Origin: Larimichthys crocea | Lineage: Eukaryota; Chordata; Actinopteri; Sciaenidae | Reading direction: 5' to 3' | NCBI RefSeq assembly: GCF_000972845.2 | Contig: NW_020852647.1 | Coordinates: forward strand, 62,001 to 126,000 | Length of the DNA: 64,000 bases | Part shown: positions 1-11,111 of the stretch, in pieces | How the letters are laid out: each line of letters starts with the position of its first letter | Numbering within the stretch: the first letter of the stretch is position 1 | Notes under the pieces: generated by a model | What the model saw: only the letters and a program-made list of their open reading frames with translations | The model's database searches: none | Told to the model about the DNA's origin: nothing | Program-made: the position numbers and the translations under genes

Positions 1-1683
1 ATGAAGCTAAACAGAAGCTTTACATGAAGCTAACATGAACGTAACATAAGCTTAACATGAAGCTAACATGAAGCTGAACACGAACTAAAACGAAGCTAAC
101 ACCAAACGTAAACGAAGCGTACACGAAGCTAACAGTGAAGCGTACATGAAGCTAACATGAAGCTACATGCAGGCAAACAATGAAGCCTAACATGAGCAGT
201 AACAGAATTGTTAATGAAGCTAACATGAGGCTAAATGAATCTAACGATTAGGTAACATGAAGCTACATGAAGTTTTTACATGAGCTAACAATGAAGCTTA
301 CATGAAGCTTTACATGAAGCTACAGAAGCTTACGGTAGCTAACCGAAGGCGAACATGAGAGTTACATGAGCCGAAGCTAGAGCTAACATGAAAGCTAACA
401 TGAAGCCGTAACATGTAAGCTAACATACGTCTAACATGAAAGCTATACTACATGAAGCTAACAGGAGCACATGAAGCTAACATGAGGCTAACATGAAAGC
501 AACATGAGGCTAACAGAACGCTAACATGAAGCTTACATGAATGCTAACATGAAGCGCTTACTAGCTGACATGGCGCAGTAACATGAAGGCCTAACATGAA
601 GCACACAGCTATTCCAACTAAGCTACAATGAAGCTTACATGAAGCGTACAATGAAGCCTAACATGAAGGCTAACAGAGCTAACAAGAAAAGGGCCTTAAC
701 AATGGAAGACTTTACAAATGAAGCCTAACATGAAAGTAACACGAATGCCTTACACAAGCTAACAGAAGCTAACCGAAGCTTTCATGAAGCTTACCTACGA
801 AGCTACGAACATCGAAGCTTAAGATGAAGGCTAACATGAAAGCTAACATGAAAGGCCTAACATGAAGACCTAATCTAACATGGAGCTAGTGAAACAATGG
901 GTACAGCTATTTAAACATGAGCTAAGCTTACTAACTTAATGTAGGCTAAATGAAAGCAACTAAAGCTACTGAAGCAAGGGCTACACATAAGTCTGGGCTT
1001 AATCGAACGCTACGAGGCAACATGAAGCTAACATGAAGCCTTAACATGTAAGAACATAAGCTACATGAATCTGAAGCTAACAATGAAGCTTAACAAATAA
1101 GCTAACATGAAGAATGGCTACATAAACATGAAGGCCTAACATGAAGGCCTAACAACTAATGAAAGCTAGTAAACAGGAAGTGTATCTAAACTAACATGGT
1201 AATAAGCTAACATGAAAGCTATTACATTAAAGCTCAACATGAAAGCTTACACGGAAAAGTGTTAACAATGTTCTACCAATTAATGCTAAACATTAAGCCT
1301 AAACATGAACTCAACATTACGCTTAACATTAAGCTTTTTCACAGGAGGGCTTTCATGAAGCCTTTACACTAGCTAACAATAGCTACATTATTTTATTAAC
1401 AATGAAGCTAACTGAAGCCCTAAACATTAATCTTAACATGAAGTAGTTAACTGAAGCTACATGAGAATGCCCCCTAACATGAAGCCCTAACATGAGGCCT
1501 AACAAGAAGCAAAAATGAAAAGTTTTACAAAAATGAAGCCCCTAACCAATTAAAGCCTAACATGAGCCTAACATGAAGTTGTTTTTACAGGGGGGAAGCC
1601 TTTACATGAAGCTAACAGAGGCCTAACAATGAAAATCTTTAACGAATGAGGCTTAAACCCAGTTAAAGCTAAACAATGAATGA
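1..1683. repeat. Degenerate 11-bp tandem repeat, unit gctaacatgaa
   Basis: The whole stretch is built from variants of the 11-base unit gctaacatgaa, with many single-base insertions, deletions and substitutions. The same unit forms a much cleaner array at 4642-5751, so the noise here may be uncorrected long-read consensus next to the scaffold gap rather than real divergence. I see no coding potential. Confidence 0.9.
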
Positions 1684-1693
1684 NNNNNNNNNN
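1684..1693. other. Scaffold gap of 10 N
   Basis: Ten consecutive N. The left side is the 11-bp repeat and the right side is unrelated sequence. Order, orientation and distance across the gap are therefore not established by the sequence. Confidence 0.99.
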
Positions 1694-1959
1694 TAAGGGG
1701 CACAACTGAACGCTGTCGTGGAGGCAGTAGGTCACTAGGTTCTGTATGCGGTCGTTATAAGTTCACCTGAGGTATCTTGGTAGTGGGGCGTTATCACCAG
1801 CAGATTGGTCACTAAAAAGCAGAGCTAGGACGCATAAATATAATTCGACTATCGCAAATGGCGAATGCGCAGCAGCACCACTCAACTCCTTCCATAATAG
1901 CGGACGATAAGCAACAACACCCAGGTTCTCTTCAGACCTGTCGCCAGGTAACAGAGAAC

Positions 1960-2300
1960 ACACTCTACCTCGATACCATACACTTTCCTTTAGGTCTAAG
2001 TGCTAGACTTGAGAAAGTAGTCAATGGAGTACCACAAGTTTCTGTACTAGGACCACTCTATTTTAGTTATATATGCTCCTTTAGGAGAACATTATTAGGA
2101 ATCACCTATCAATTTTCATTGTTATGCTGACGACACCCATTAATTTATACGATCAACCTGATGAATCAATCAGTTAACTAAACTCCAAGCATGCCTAGGT
2201 AAAAAGTTGGATGACCTACAATTTTCTGATGTTAAATTCAGACAAACTGAAGTTCTTGTAATTGGACCCAAACACCTTCATGGTCAACACCAAATCATAA
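1960..2300 (+). mobile_element. Decayed non-LTR retrotransposon (L2-like) reverse transcriptase fragment
   Basis: Conceptual translation gives VVNGVPQVSVLGPL, a degraded form of the reverse transcriptase motif GVPQGSVLGPL. After frame shifts it gives a CYADDT-type active-site block near 2120-2140, then a block resembling KTEVLVIGPK near 2235-2275. Motif order fits an L2/Maui-type LINE in the + direction. Frame shifts and substitutions make it inactive. The exact clade is inferred. Confidence 0.6.
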
Positions 2301-2769
2301 TCTATACAAGAGCTCATAGTAACCCCTGTACCTTACCCCGTAGACACTGCGCATCTCAGACGCTGGCTGGTTCTTGCGTTGTTTCCCTATAGCCCGGCAC
2401 ACCGATAAGAGTCGCCTGACCCCTGGCCCGCCCCATTTATTGACAGCTTTATAGACCACACTCCGTTTGCACGCCCAGCCGTTATGTCTATTGGCTATGC
2501 TATCAGCCAGAATGAGTCATTTGTGCCTCTTGGTATCCTTTATAACATTTTTGCATTCATGACGACAGATTGCCTGAACAAGAAAGTAGCACCGAGGCTA
2601 AAATAAAATTCGCTGACCGCAGAGTCGAAAGCAGCACATGAGCAGATGCATTACCACGCAAGTCATCCGCATGCCCGAGCCCGGCCGGGGCCCGAGGAAA
2701 TGATAAAATTATGCCCGAACCGCCTGACCCGGCAAATCCCAGCTCTAGTCCAGACATGCCTAAGAGCAG

Positions 2770-3287
2770 AGGAAAATGAAAACTTGACCGAGAAAATCGT
2801 GTGTTTCAGGTGAAATGGGAAAAAGACTATCTGTTCACAGAATTTAAAGAAGAGTCTCTGTGCTCAGTATGCTCAGACACTATCTGCTATGAAAGATTTC
2901 AATTTAGGTTTAAGCTAAATACAAAAAATATACTGGAACTGCAAGGGCTGCTATAGCAACTGACCTCAAATCAAAAGTACACAAACAACAGATACTTTTT
3001 ACCAGAGCCACAACCACACAGCAGTCTGCACTCAAGGCATCTTTGAGGTATATGGTATTTGTATTTTTTATTGTATGAGATCACAGCGAGTGGTTGTTAT
3101 ATTTCATTCAAAGCTTTTGTATTTCTAATTATCAAAACAGACTACAACTGTTATACATGCATTTGAGCGTGAAATATGTTCAGTTACTGCACTGTTTGTG
3201 TGTGTGTATACTGTATACATACACACACACAAACAAATGTGGCCCTCTGGTAATGTCAAAGAAAAGTTAAGTTGCCCATCCCTGGCA
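2770..3287 (+). mobile_element. hAT-type DNA transposon relic
   Basis: One frame at about 2811-2920 reads VKWEKDYLFTEFKEE then CSVC, resembling the zinc-finger N-terminus of hAT-derived ZBED/GTF2IRD2-like proteins. Further on KQQILFTRATTTQQSALKAS fits the next conserved block. The segment ends with agttgcccatccctg (3272-3286), typical of hAT terminal inverted repeats that read cagggatgggcaa on the other strand. Stops and lost blocks show it is dead. Confidence 0.55.
3194..3236. repeat. Imperfect GT/AC palindrome
   Basis: A (gt)n run followed by tatactgtataca and an (ac)n run forms a nearly perfect inverted repeat that could fold as a hairpin. It lies inside the hAT relic near its 3' end. Confidence 0.6.
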
Positions 3288-3289
3288 TA

Positions 3290-4640
3290 GATAGATCATT
3301 ACGTTCTGTGTTATGACCATGCAGTGGGTTATTGTAATAAATAAATATAAAATTATAAAATAAATAAATTTACATTTACATTAATAAAGAGAATTATTCA
3401 CGTGGTTCAGGCTCACAGCTTCGGTATCGTGGTCACACCTGACGAGCTTCCTTTAAGCTCCATGACATGAGTTACCTGCAGGCCGTGTGCGGGGGTCCCG
3501 CCGTGGGTCGTCTCTATAGTGACAGACTGAGGCATGGCTCCATGTGTTTCACATTCACCGGCTGGCTGGCCAGCTCTTCCCTCACACATGTACAACTCAG
3601 GCAGACCTGGCAGATTTCGTCTTGGGTCAAGTGTGTTGAGCTTTCCCACCACACTACCCGGGGCCATGTCGCGACGTGGTGTGTTACTGCACGTTATCTG
3701 TTTGTCTGTTTTTGTGGTCCGGTGTTGATCTGGAAGAAGAGGCCAGACTCTGCCTGAGTGCTGGTTGCTTCGGCATTTTCTTTGAGAGGGCACGGCCCTG
3801 AGATGTTCAAGCACACTTCATGTTCTGGTGGTTTCTCAGATGATGATCTAAATTTGATGTACTGCTGCATTTTGAAGCCACGCTTCATATTTTGCATATC
3901 ACCGTTGTTTGTTCGACATCTTGAAACCAAACACCGGCAGACGATGGATCCTGTGTTACCGTCGGGTTTAAGTAGGAGCGCTTGTTTTGTCTCTCTGTGA
4001 GAGCAGGAAGTTAAATGCAGATAAAAGCACAGACTACAAGGCCCAGCCCCGCTCTGTCGACTTCCTGTCCACGCCGTTGGTCGTTGACGGACTGAACAGA
4101 TGAGGGTGGGACTTCCTGTGTTCTCAGTGTCTTTCCTGTTGGAAAGAAGCATCCTGGACTTGAAGGCCCCCCTTGAGGACCCCTGTGTGTACAGCAGTCT
4201 GCAGTACCTCTGGGTGTTGTTAGGGGGCGCTGCCTGTCTGATGTGGGCTAAACACGTCCAAAGGCTGAGTCTCTGTGGACTGCAACAGGATTTAGTGTCC
4301 TGCAGCTGTCCTTCCTGTCGACACCCGAGCCGACCAGCTGAGCCCGTTACAAAACCCCGAGACAGAAATGGACCAGCAGAGCCAGCACACGGACTGGACC
4401 AGCCTCTGCTAACTGTCTGAACAGAACCTGATCAGAACCTGAACAGAACCTGTGTATCCTGCTGGGTCTCACATCAATGTGTCCTGTTAGCTTAGCCATT
4501 AATTTGTACCATGAAAATCCACCTTAAAGGGACGTTCAGGTGTTTTAAGGTGGACTGAATGACGAGTGTTAGCTACATGTTAGCGCTAAAGACACTGAAA
4601 CAACAAAAACACATCGTACACTCAGGACGTTAGCTTAGCT
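3290..4640. other. Unassigned sequence between transposon relic and repeat array
   Basis: About 1.35 kb of mixed-composition DNA with several open frames of 90-150 codons on both strands (for example 3694-4152 minus). None shows a domain I recognise, none is supported by splice-site pairs, and overlapping frames on both strands suggest chance. A composite or decayed element is possible. An exon of a neighbouring gene cannot be excluded. Confidence 0.4.
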
Positions 4641-4641
4641 C

Positions 4642-5751
4642 CATGAAGCTAACACGAAGCTTACATGAAGCTAACATGAAGCTAACATGAAGCTTACATG
4701 AAGCTAACATGAAGCTAACACGAAGCTAACACGAAGCTAACACGAAGCTAACACAAAGCTTACACGAAGCTTACACGAAGCTAACATGAAGCTTACATGA
4801 AGCTAACATGAAGCTAACATGAGGCTAACATGAAGCTAACATGAAGCTTACATGAAGCTAACATGAAGCTAACACGAAGCTAACACGAAGCTAACACGAA
4901 GCTAACACGAAGCTTACACGAAGCTTACACGAAGCTAACATGAAGCTTACATGAAGCTAACATGAAGCTAACATGAGGCTAACATTGACGCAGCATGAAG
5001 CTTACATGAAGCTACATGAAGCTAACCACGAAGCTTACACGAAGCTAACACAAAGCTACACGAAGTAACATGAAGCTTACAGAACTAACATGAGCTTACA
5101 TGAGCAATGAGCTAACATGAGCTAACATGAAGCAACATGAGTAACATGAACGTTTACATGAAGCTAACTGGGCTAAGATGAAGCTACATGAGGCTAACAT
5201 GAAGTTTACATGAAGCTAAACATAAGCTTAAAGAGCTTCATGTAAACATGAAGCTAACATGAAGCTTACATGAAGCTAACAGAGCTTACATGATGCTAAC
5301 ATGGGCTAACTGAAGCTACAGAGGCTAACATGAAGCTAACATGAGCTCCATGAAGCTAACATGAGCTTACCTGAAGGCTTACATGGCTAACATGAGCGCT
5401 AACTATGAAGCTAAATGAAGCTAACATGAAGCTTACATGAGCTAACAGAGAGGCTCCATGACAGCTTACACGACGCTAATACATGCCAGCTATACCATGA
5501 AGTTAACATGAAAGCTAACATGAAGCTACAATGTCAGAAGCTAACATGAAGTAAACAGAAGCTAAACATGAGTCTACACTATGAAGCTAACCTGAGGCTA
5601 ACATGAAGCTAACATGAAGGTTACCTGAAGCTAACATTGAATGTACACCATGAAGCTAACATGACAGTTTACATGCAGCTTTACATGAAGCTACACATGA
5701 GGCTAACATGAAGCGCAACATGGAGTGGCTAAACATGAAGCTTAACATGAA
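4642..5751. repeat. 11-bp minisatellite gctaacatgaa with 154-bp higher-order copies
   Basis: The unit gctaacatgaa varies at two main places (gctaac or gcttac; atgaa or acgaa). A block of 14 units (154 bp) at about 4667-4820 is repeated almost exactly at 4821-4974; the landmark gaggct recurs at 4821 and 4975. From about 4985 onward the array becomes noisy. Single-copy sequence just before it contains ttagcttagct, a plausible seed. Confidence 0.9.
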
Positions 5752-6001
5752 TGAGTGTTTGTGGATTGTTTACCGTTAGTGAGACAACACGCTAAAACTT
5801 CATGCCTCCTCCCCCACCTGTTCCCTCCTCCCCTCCTACACCCCCCTCCGGCCGACAGCGAAATAGCCTCTGGGGTATTGGGGCTGACAGAGGGACGTCG
5901 GCCATCTTCCATCCAGTTTAATGTGGCAGCTGATCCGAACAAAACTGAACGTTTCTCCGAGTCGCTGATGGACTCCAGCACGTCATTATATGCACGTGAT
6001 T
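5752..6001. other. Short unique spacer between two tandem arrays
   Basis: About 250 bases separate the 11-bp and 30-bp arrays. Open frames exist on both strands (82 and 89 codons), but I recognise nothing in either. It may be a remnant of the pre-expansion sequence. Confidence 0.4.
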
Positions 6002-8674
6002 GAGACTTCATTACCTACAGCGTCACGTGATGTAACTTCATTACCTATAGCGCCAGTGAGAGGACTTCATTACCTACAGCGTCACGTGATGTACTTCATT
6101 ACCTATAGCGTCACGTGATGAGACTTCATTACCTACAGCGTCACGTGAGTAAACTTCATTACCTATAGCGTCACGTGATGAGACTTCATTACTACAGCGT
6201 CACGTGATGTAACTTCATTACCTTATAGGTCACGTGATTGAGACTTCATTACCTACAGCGTCACGTGAGTAATTCATGACCTATAGCGTCACGTGATGCG
6301 TACTTCTTACTAGCTCGTGATGGACTTCATTACCTACAGCGTCACGTGATGTGACTTCATTACCTATAGCGTCACGTGATGTAACCTTCATTACCTCCTA
6401 GCGTCACGTGATGAGACTTCATTACCTATAGCGTAACGTGATGTAATTTCATTACCTATAGCGTCACGTGATGTAGCCAGTACCTACAGCGGACGCGATG
6501 AGGATTTCATTACATCGGTCAGTGATTGAACTTCATTACCTATAGGCAGTCTGATGTAACTTCTACCTACAGCGTATGTGTAACTCTTACCTATAGCGTC
6601 ACGTGATGTAACTTCATTACCTATTAGCGTCACGTGATGTAACTCATTACCTATAGCGTCGAGCTTCGTACCTAGGTCATGTAGTAAACTTCATTACCTA
6701 TCAGCGTCAGTGATGAGACTTATACCTATAGCGGCACGTGGAGACTTGATTACCTATGCGTCATGTGATGTAACTCTATTCCTATAGCGTCATGTGATGT
6801 AACTTCATTACCTATAGCGTCGTGATGTAACTTTCATTACCTCAGCGCACGTGATTAACTTCATTACCCCTATAGCGTATCACGTGATGAGACTTGATTA
6901 CCCTATAGCGTCACGTGATGAGACTTATACCTATAGCGTCATGTGATGTAACTTCATTACCTATAGCGTCACGTGATAAGACTTATTACCTATAGGTCAC
7001 GTGATTAGAACTTCATTACCTATAGCGTCACGTGATGTACTTCATTACCTATCGTCACGTGATGAGACTTCATTACCTATCGCGCTCACGTGATTGTACT
7101 TCATTACCTATAGCGTCCGGATGAGTCATTACAAGCTAGTGATGTAAGTGTGATTCTATAGCGCAGTGATGAGACTTGATTACCTATAGCGTCACGTGAT
7201 TTGATAACTTCATCCTATAAGCGTCACGTGAGAGACTTCATTACCTACAGCGTCACGTGATGAGACTTCATTACCTATAGCATACTCATTTCCTATGTGT
7301 GATTTTGTAATTCTTTCATTTCTCATATAGCGTCACGTGATGGACTTCATGACTACGCGTCTCGTGATGTTACCTCATTACCATAGTCCGCAGTGATGTG
7401 ACTTCATTACCTACGTCAGTGATGTGACTTCATTACCATCAGCGTCACGTGATGTAAACTTATTATACTACAGCGTACGGTGACGACTCATTACCTACAG
7501 CGTCACGTGATGTAACTTCATTACCTATAACGTCACGTGAGGTAACTTCATTACCTATAGCGTCACGTTGATTGAGACTCATTACCTATAGCGGTCACGT
7601 GATGTGACTTCATTACCTATAAGCGTCAGTGATTGTAATTCATTTACCTATAGCGTCATGTGATGTAACTTCATACCTATAGGTCACGTGATGTGACTTC
7701 ATTACTACAGCGTCAAGTAATGGATACTCATTACCTATACGTCACGTGATGTAACTTCATTACTATAGCGTCAGTGATGTGACTTCATTACCTACACGTC
7801 ATGTGATGTATTCAACCTATGCGTTGCAGTGATGTAAACTTCTACTGTACCTACAGCGTCATGTGATTGATAATCTTCATACCTATAGCGGTCACGTGAG
7901 GAGACTTTAGTAAACCTATATGGTTTCACGTGATGAGACTTGATTACCTTAAGCGTCAGTGATGTACTTCATTACCATAGCCACGGTCAACTTGCTTGAT
8001 TCTATAGAGACGATGGATTATACCTATAGCGTCACGTGATGGGACTTCCATTACTTATAGCGTCCACGTGATGTGACTATAACTATAGCGCCACGAGTGA
8101 GATACCAAAGCACAGTAATTCATACCTTAGCGTCACGTGATGAGACTTCAGTACTATAGCGTCACGTGATGTAACGTTCAATGACCATAGCGTCACGTGG
8201 ATGAGACGTTGATTACATATAAAGTCGGCACGTGGATGAAACGTCATTATCCTATAGCGTCACGTGAATGCGACTTCCTTACTTAAGACAGAGTCACGTG
8301 ATGAGGACTTTCTTCCTTACCTATAGCAAATCTGTGATGTATAACTTCATTACCTATCGGCACGTGATGAGACTTCATGTACAAGCGTCACGTGTGTGAC
8401 TTCATTACCTATAGCGTCACGTGAGTGAACTTCATTACCTACAACGTCACGTGATGAGACTTCATTACCTATAGCGTCACGTGATGTAACTTCATTACCT
8501 ATAGCGTCACGTGATGTGACTTCATTACCTACAGCGTCACGTGATGTGACTTCATTACCTATAACGTCACGTGATGTGACTTCATTACCTATAGCGTCAC
8601 GTGATGTAACTTCATTACCTATAGCGTCACGTGATGTAACTTCATTACCTATAGCGTCACGTGATGTAACTTCA
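6002..8674. repeat. 30-bp minisatellite with a CACGTG E-box in each unit
   Basis: Consensus unit: cttcattacctatagc then gtcacgtgatgtaa, 30 bases. At 8440-8670 units are nearly identical in exact 30-base register; the interior (about 6230-8430) has many single-base gaps. Span divided by unit length gives roughly 90 units. Each intact unit carries the palindrome TCACGTGA, a strong binding core for bHLH-zip factors (USF, MITF/TFE, MYC/MAX families). Because 30 is divisible by three, a spurious open frame runs through it. Confidence 0.95.
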
Positions 8675-8815
8675 TGTTTGAATGTAACAGCTGATCTCTG
8701 AAAGTAACATGATACGTTGTCTCAGCGTTGTACAACGTGTTTTCATGGTTTGGTAACTGTAGTAACCAGCTGTCAGTCATCAGTCATCCTACAGAAAGTG
8801 AAGGACTACAGTCAG

Positions 8816-9415
8816 TTTGGACACGCCTCCTCCTCCCCCTCCTTCTTGTTGTTCTTCTTCTCCTCCCCTTCCTTCTTGTTGTTCTTCTTCTCCTCCCCCT
8901 CCTTCTTGTTGTTCTTCTTCTCCTCCTCCTTCTTGTTCTTGTTCTTCTCCTCCTCCTTGTCCTTGTTCTTCTCCTCCCCCTCCTTCTTGTTCTTCTTCTT
9001 CTCCTCCCCCTCCTTCTTGTTCTTCTTCTTTTTCTTCTCCTACTTCTTCTTCTTCTTTTCCTCCTCCTCCTCCTTCTTCTTTTTCTTCTTCTTCTTCTTC
9101 TTCTTCTTCTTCTCCTCCTCCTCCTCCTCCTCCTCCTCCTTCTTCTTCTTCTTCTCCTTCTCCTTCTTCTTCTTCTTCTTCTTCTACTTCTTCTCCTCCT
9201 CCTCCTTCTCCTTTTCCTCCTCCTCCTTCTTCTTCTCCTCCTCCTCCTCCTCCTTCTTTTTCCTCTTCTTCTCCTTCTTCTCCTCCTCCTCCTCCTCCTC
9301 CTCCTTCTTCTTCTTTTTCTTCTACTCCTCTTTCTTCTTCTTCTCCTCCTCCTCCTCCTCCTCCTCCCCCTCCTCCTTCTTCTTCTCCTCCTCCTCCTCC
9401 TCCTGCTCCTTCTAA
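8816..9415. repeat. 600-bp pyrimidine tract (TTC/TCC/TCT)n
   Basis: The + strand is almost pure C and T, starting with copies of a longer ccttcttgttgttcttcttct unit (8840-9010) and grading into trinucleotide ttc/tcc runs. Three overlapping open frames give only Ser, Phe, Leu and Pro. Polypurine-polypyrimidine mirror tracts of this length can form triplex DNA and are prone to assembly error. Confidence 0.95.
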
Positions 9416-9631
9416 ACTGATGATGCGTGAGCCCCCTGATGGAGGTGTACCTTAGTGCAGATGGCCTGATGCATGCTGGGTGGTGTTGACCTTCATAAAC
9501 AGGTTTCAGAAGAATGTTCTCGATCTCTGCATAACGTTTTCATGATCAGCTGTTTGAGGTTCTCTATGGAACCGAACATGAAAAAGTTCTTTAGGTCATG
9601 ACTGAACCTTTGGTTCTTTGGAGAACCGGTA

Positions 9632-9715
9632 GGGCAGGTATGTCCAACATCTGGCCGGGGGGCCAATCACAGCCCACAGTCAGATGTCATGCGGCCCTCA
9701 GCTTGATGTTTATAA
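9632..9715 (+). mobile_element. hAT-like non-autonomous element fragment
   Basis: The motif caggtatgtccaacatctgg followed by ggggggccaatcacagccc and later gcggccctc resembles the end of Charlie/hAT-type elements, which typically read caggggtgtccaaact then gcggccc. Only one end is recognisable and the boundary with flanking AT-rich DNA is unclear. Confidence 0.45.
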
Positions 9716-9782
9716 TATATTATTTATAACCTGCTGGATCATCAGATACTGTCTGACTGCTGACATAATGAAGCATCATAAC

Positions 9783-9902
9783 TGCTGCTGGTATATATCT
9801 GTATAACATATATATACACATGTATGTATATGTTATATATCTGTATATGTTATATATCTGTATATATATGTTATATATCTGTATGTATATGTTATATATG
9901 TG
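9783..9902. repeat. AT-rich tandem repeat, unit about tatatgttatatatctg
   Basis: At least four imperfect copies of a 17-24-base unit ending in atctgta. It is low-complexity DNA about 1 kb upstream of the presumed titin promoter. Confidence 0.8.
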
Positions 9903-10363
9903 CAGATGTTTGTTACAGAGCAGAGACAGAGTGACTCGTGTTGAACTGAAATGTTCACAGACTTTATCACTAATACATAATAATCATGTTTAAAATGAAC
10001 ATTCAGGTTTTATCAGCTTCATCCAGTTTAACGTGTTCATACAGTTTATTCTGTGATCTGACTCCAGATGGGACAGAAACAACAACTGCTGTTAGATCAG
10101 TTCACGTCTGATTGGTTAGGATTGGGGGCCTTGTTCATGTGTTAGTTTGTCTTCACAGTGTCACATCTGTCCCTCTTTAAAAGACGTTTGGACACAGCTG
10201 TAAGAGGTCAAAGGTTCCTCCCAGAACATCATGAAGAACCACCATCTTTATTTTAAGACCTTCATGACCCTTTGTTAGTGTTTGAGGTTCTCCGAAGAAC
10301 CTTTGTGTTCCTTCATCGCGACCAACCAGAACTTTGATTTCTGAGGTCATGATCTACAGGTGT

Positions 10364-10452
10364 GTGTGATGTTGGTGTGTGTGGTGGAGGTGTGTGTGGT
10401 GGAGGTGTGTGTGATGTTGGTGTGTGTGGTGGAGGTGTGTGTGATGGATGAT
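10364..10452. repeat. GT-rich minisatellite ggtgtgtgtg(a/g)tgttg
   Basis: Alternating gtgtgtgatgttg and gtgtgtggtggag units repeat five to six times. This is a simple repeat with Z-DNA-prone gt runs, about 450 bases upstream of the candidate TATA box. Confidence 0.8.
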
Positions 10453-10482
10453 TGACAGCTGTTGTAGCTAGAGGACTGTGGC

Positions 10483-10623
10483 TGAGTCACGGCGGGTCAT
10501 AAAGGAGTAAACACAGTTTGGTTGGTGTTGGCGGAGGGGGTGGGCATGCAGCAGCAGAGGGGGGTGTTTGAGTGACAGGAACAGCCTGGGCCTCCTGTTA
10601 GTCAGCACTTCTTTAATGACTCA
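10483..10623. promoter_or_regulatory. Two AP-1-like sites upstream of the titin promoter
   Basis: TGAGTCA at 10483-10489 and TGACTCA at 10617-10623 are perfect seven-base AP-1 cores about 380 and 240 bases before the TATA box. Such cores occur by chance; placement near the presumed core promoter is the only other support. Confidence 0.3.
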
Positions 10624-10767
10624 GTGATTTCTGTCAGTTTAAACTCAAACTTTAAGTCCTCTAACTCTTCGCCCGGTCTGATCCTTGCAGACCGCCCGGC
10701 ACTTGATCCAGATCGATCTGAGTCAGAGCCGGTCCACACTGAGGGGGGGGAGGGCAGGCTGGAGGTG

Positions 10768-10777
10768 GCATAAATGG
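10768..10777 (+). promoter_or_regulatory. CArG-like element
   Basis: GCATAAATGG differs at one base from the SRF consensus CC(A/T)6GG. It lies about 90 bases upstream of the TATA box, a usual distance for CArG boxes of striated-muscle genes. SRF binding is inference. Confidence 0.35.
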
Positions 10778-10863
10778 CTCCCATGTCCCATCATGCCCCC
10801 CTGAGCCTCCCAGCAGCCAATAGGAGGTGTCGGTGTGGTGATGATGCATGTCGTCCCCCCCGG

Positions 10864-10870
10864 TATAAAG
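10864..10870 (+). promoter_or_regulatory. ttn: Candidate TATA box of titin
   Basis: TATAAAG follows a C-rich stretch and sits about 30 bases before the likely start of a non-coding exon that ends in a strong donor at 11111/11112. This would place the transcription start near 10893-10897. It is the best TATA-plus-donor pairing I see upstream of the first coding exon, but no transcript evidence is available. Confidence 0.55.
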
Positions 10871-10894
10871 AGCTAGCCCACCGTGTGGGCCCTC

Positions 10895-11111
10895 CTGAGC
10901 AGTTGGAGCATTCCCAGCCTCGCCTCGGGTGGAGGGATTGCGAGGGAAACAAAACTACACGGCGTCTCTGTGTAGTTTTGTTTTTTTGGGGGGGTACACG
11001 GAGGCTCGACCTGTTCTCCTCTTGGATTTGTTCAAGTCTTTGTGGATAAGGAGACCGCTCCGGGCCGGCCGGGCTCCGTCCCATCACTCCACGGCACCTT
11101 CGTGGAAACAA
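10895..11111 (+). other. ttn: Candidate titin exon 1 (non-coding 5' UTR)
   Basis: Vertebrate titin has a non-coding first exon, with the start codon in exon 2. This GC-rich segment lies just downstream of a TATA box and ends in acaa|gtgagt, a perfect donor. The coding exon 2 acceptor is at 16224, giving an intron of about 5.1 kb. The start coordinate is inferred from TATA spacing. The segment contains a perfect 14-bp inverted repeat. Confidence 0.5.
10947..10983 (+). promoter_or_regulatory. Perfect 14-bp stem-loop in the presumed 5' UTR
   Basis: The left arm aaacaaaactacac (10947-10960) is the exact reverse complement of gtgtagttttgttt (10970-10983), separated by the nine-base loop ggcgtctct. 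G-U pairing can extend the stem by about three pairs (10944-10946 with 10984-10986). If exon 1 is placed correctly, the hairpin is part of the titin mRNA leader. Confidence 0.8.

Noticed and set aside
3413..4420. Possible small genes (133-152 codons minus, 106 plus)
   Set aside because: No recognisable domain, competing frames on both strands, no supported splice sites. Recorded as unassigned rather than as genes.
6002..8674. CRISPR-like array because of regular 30-bp repetition
   Set aside because: Units are directly contiguous without unique spacers, there are no cas genes, and the host is a vertebrate.
8516..8701. 61-codon frame MTSLPTASRDV repeating
   Set aside because: A 30-bp period divisible by three keeps one frame open; it is repeat translation.
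8717..9455. Three overlapping long + frames of 212-232 codons
   Set aside because: They are translations of the pyrimidine tract in all three frames (Ser/Phe, Leu, Pro/Ser), with no start context and no domain.
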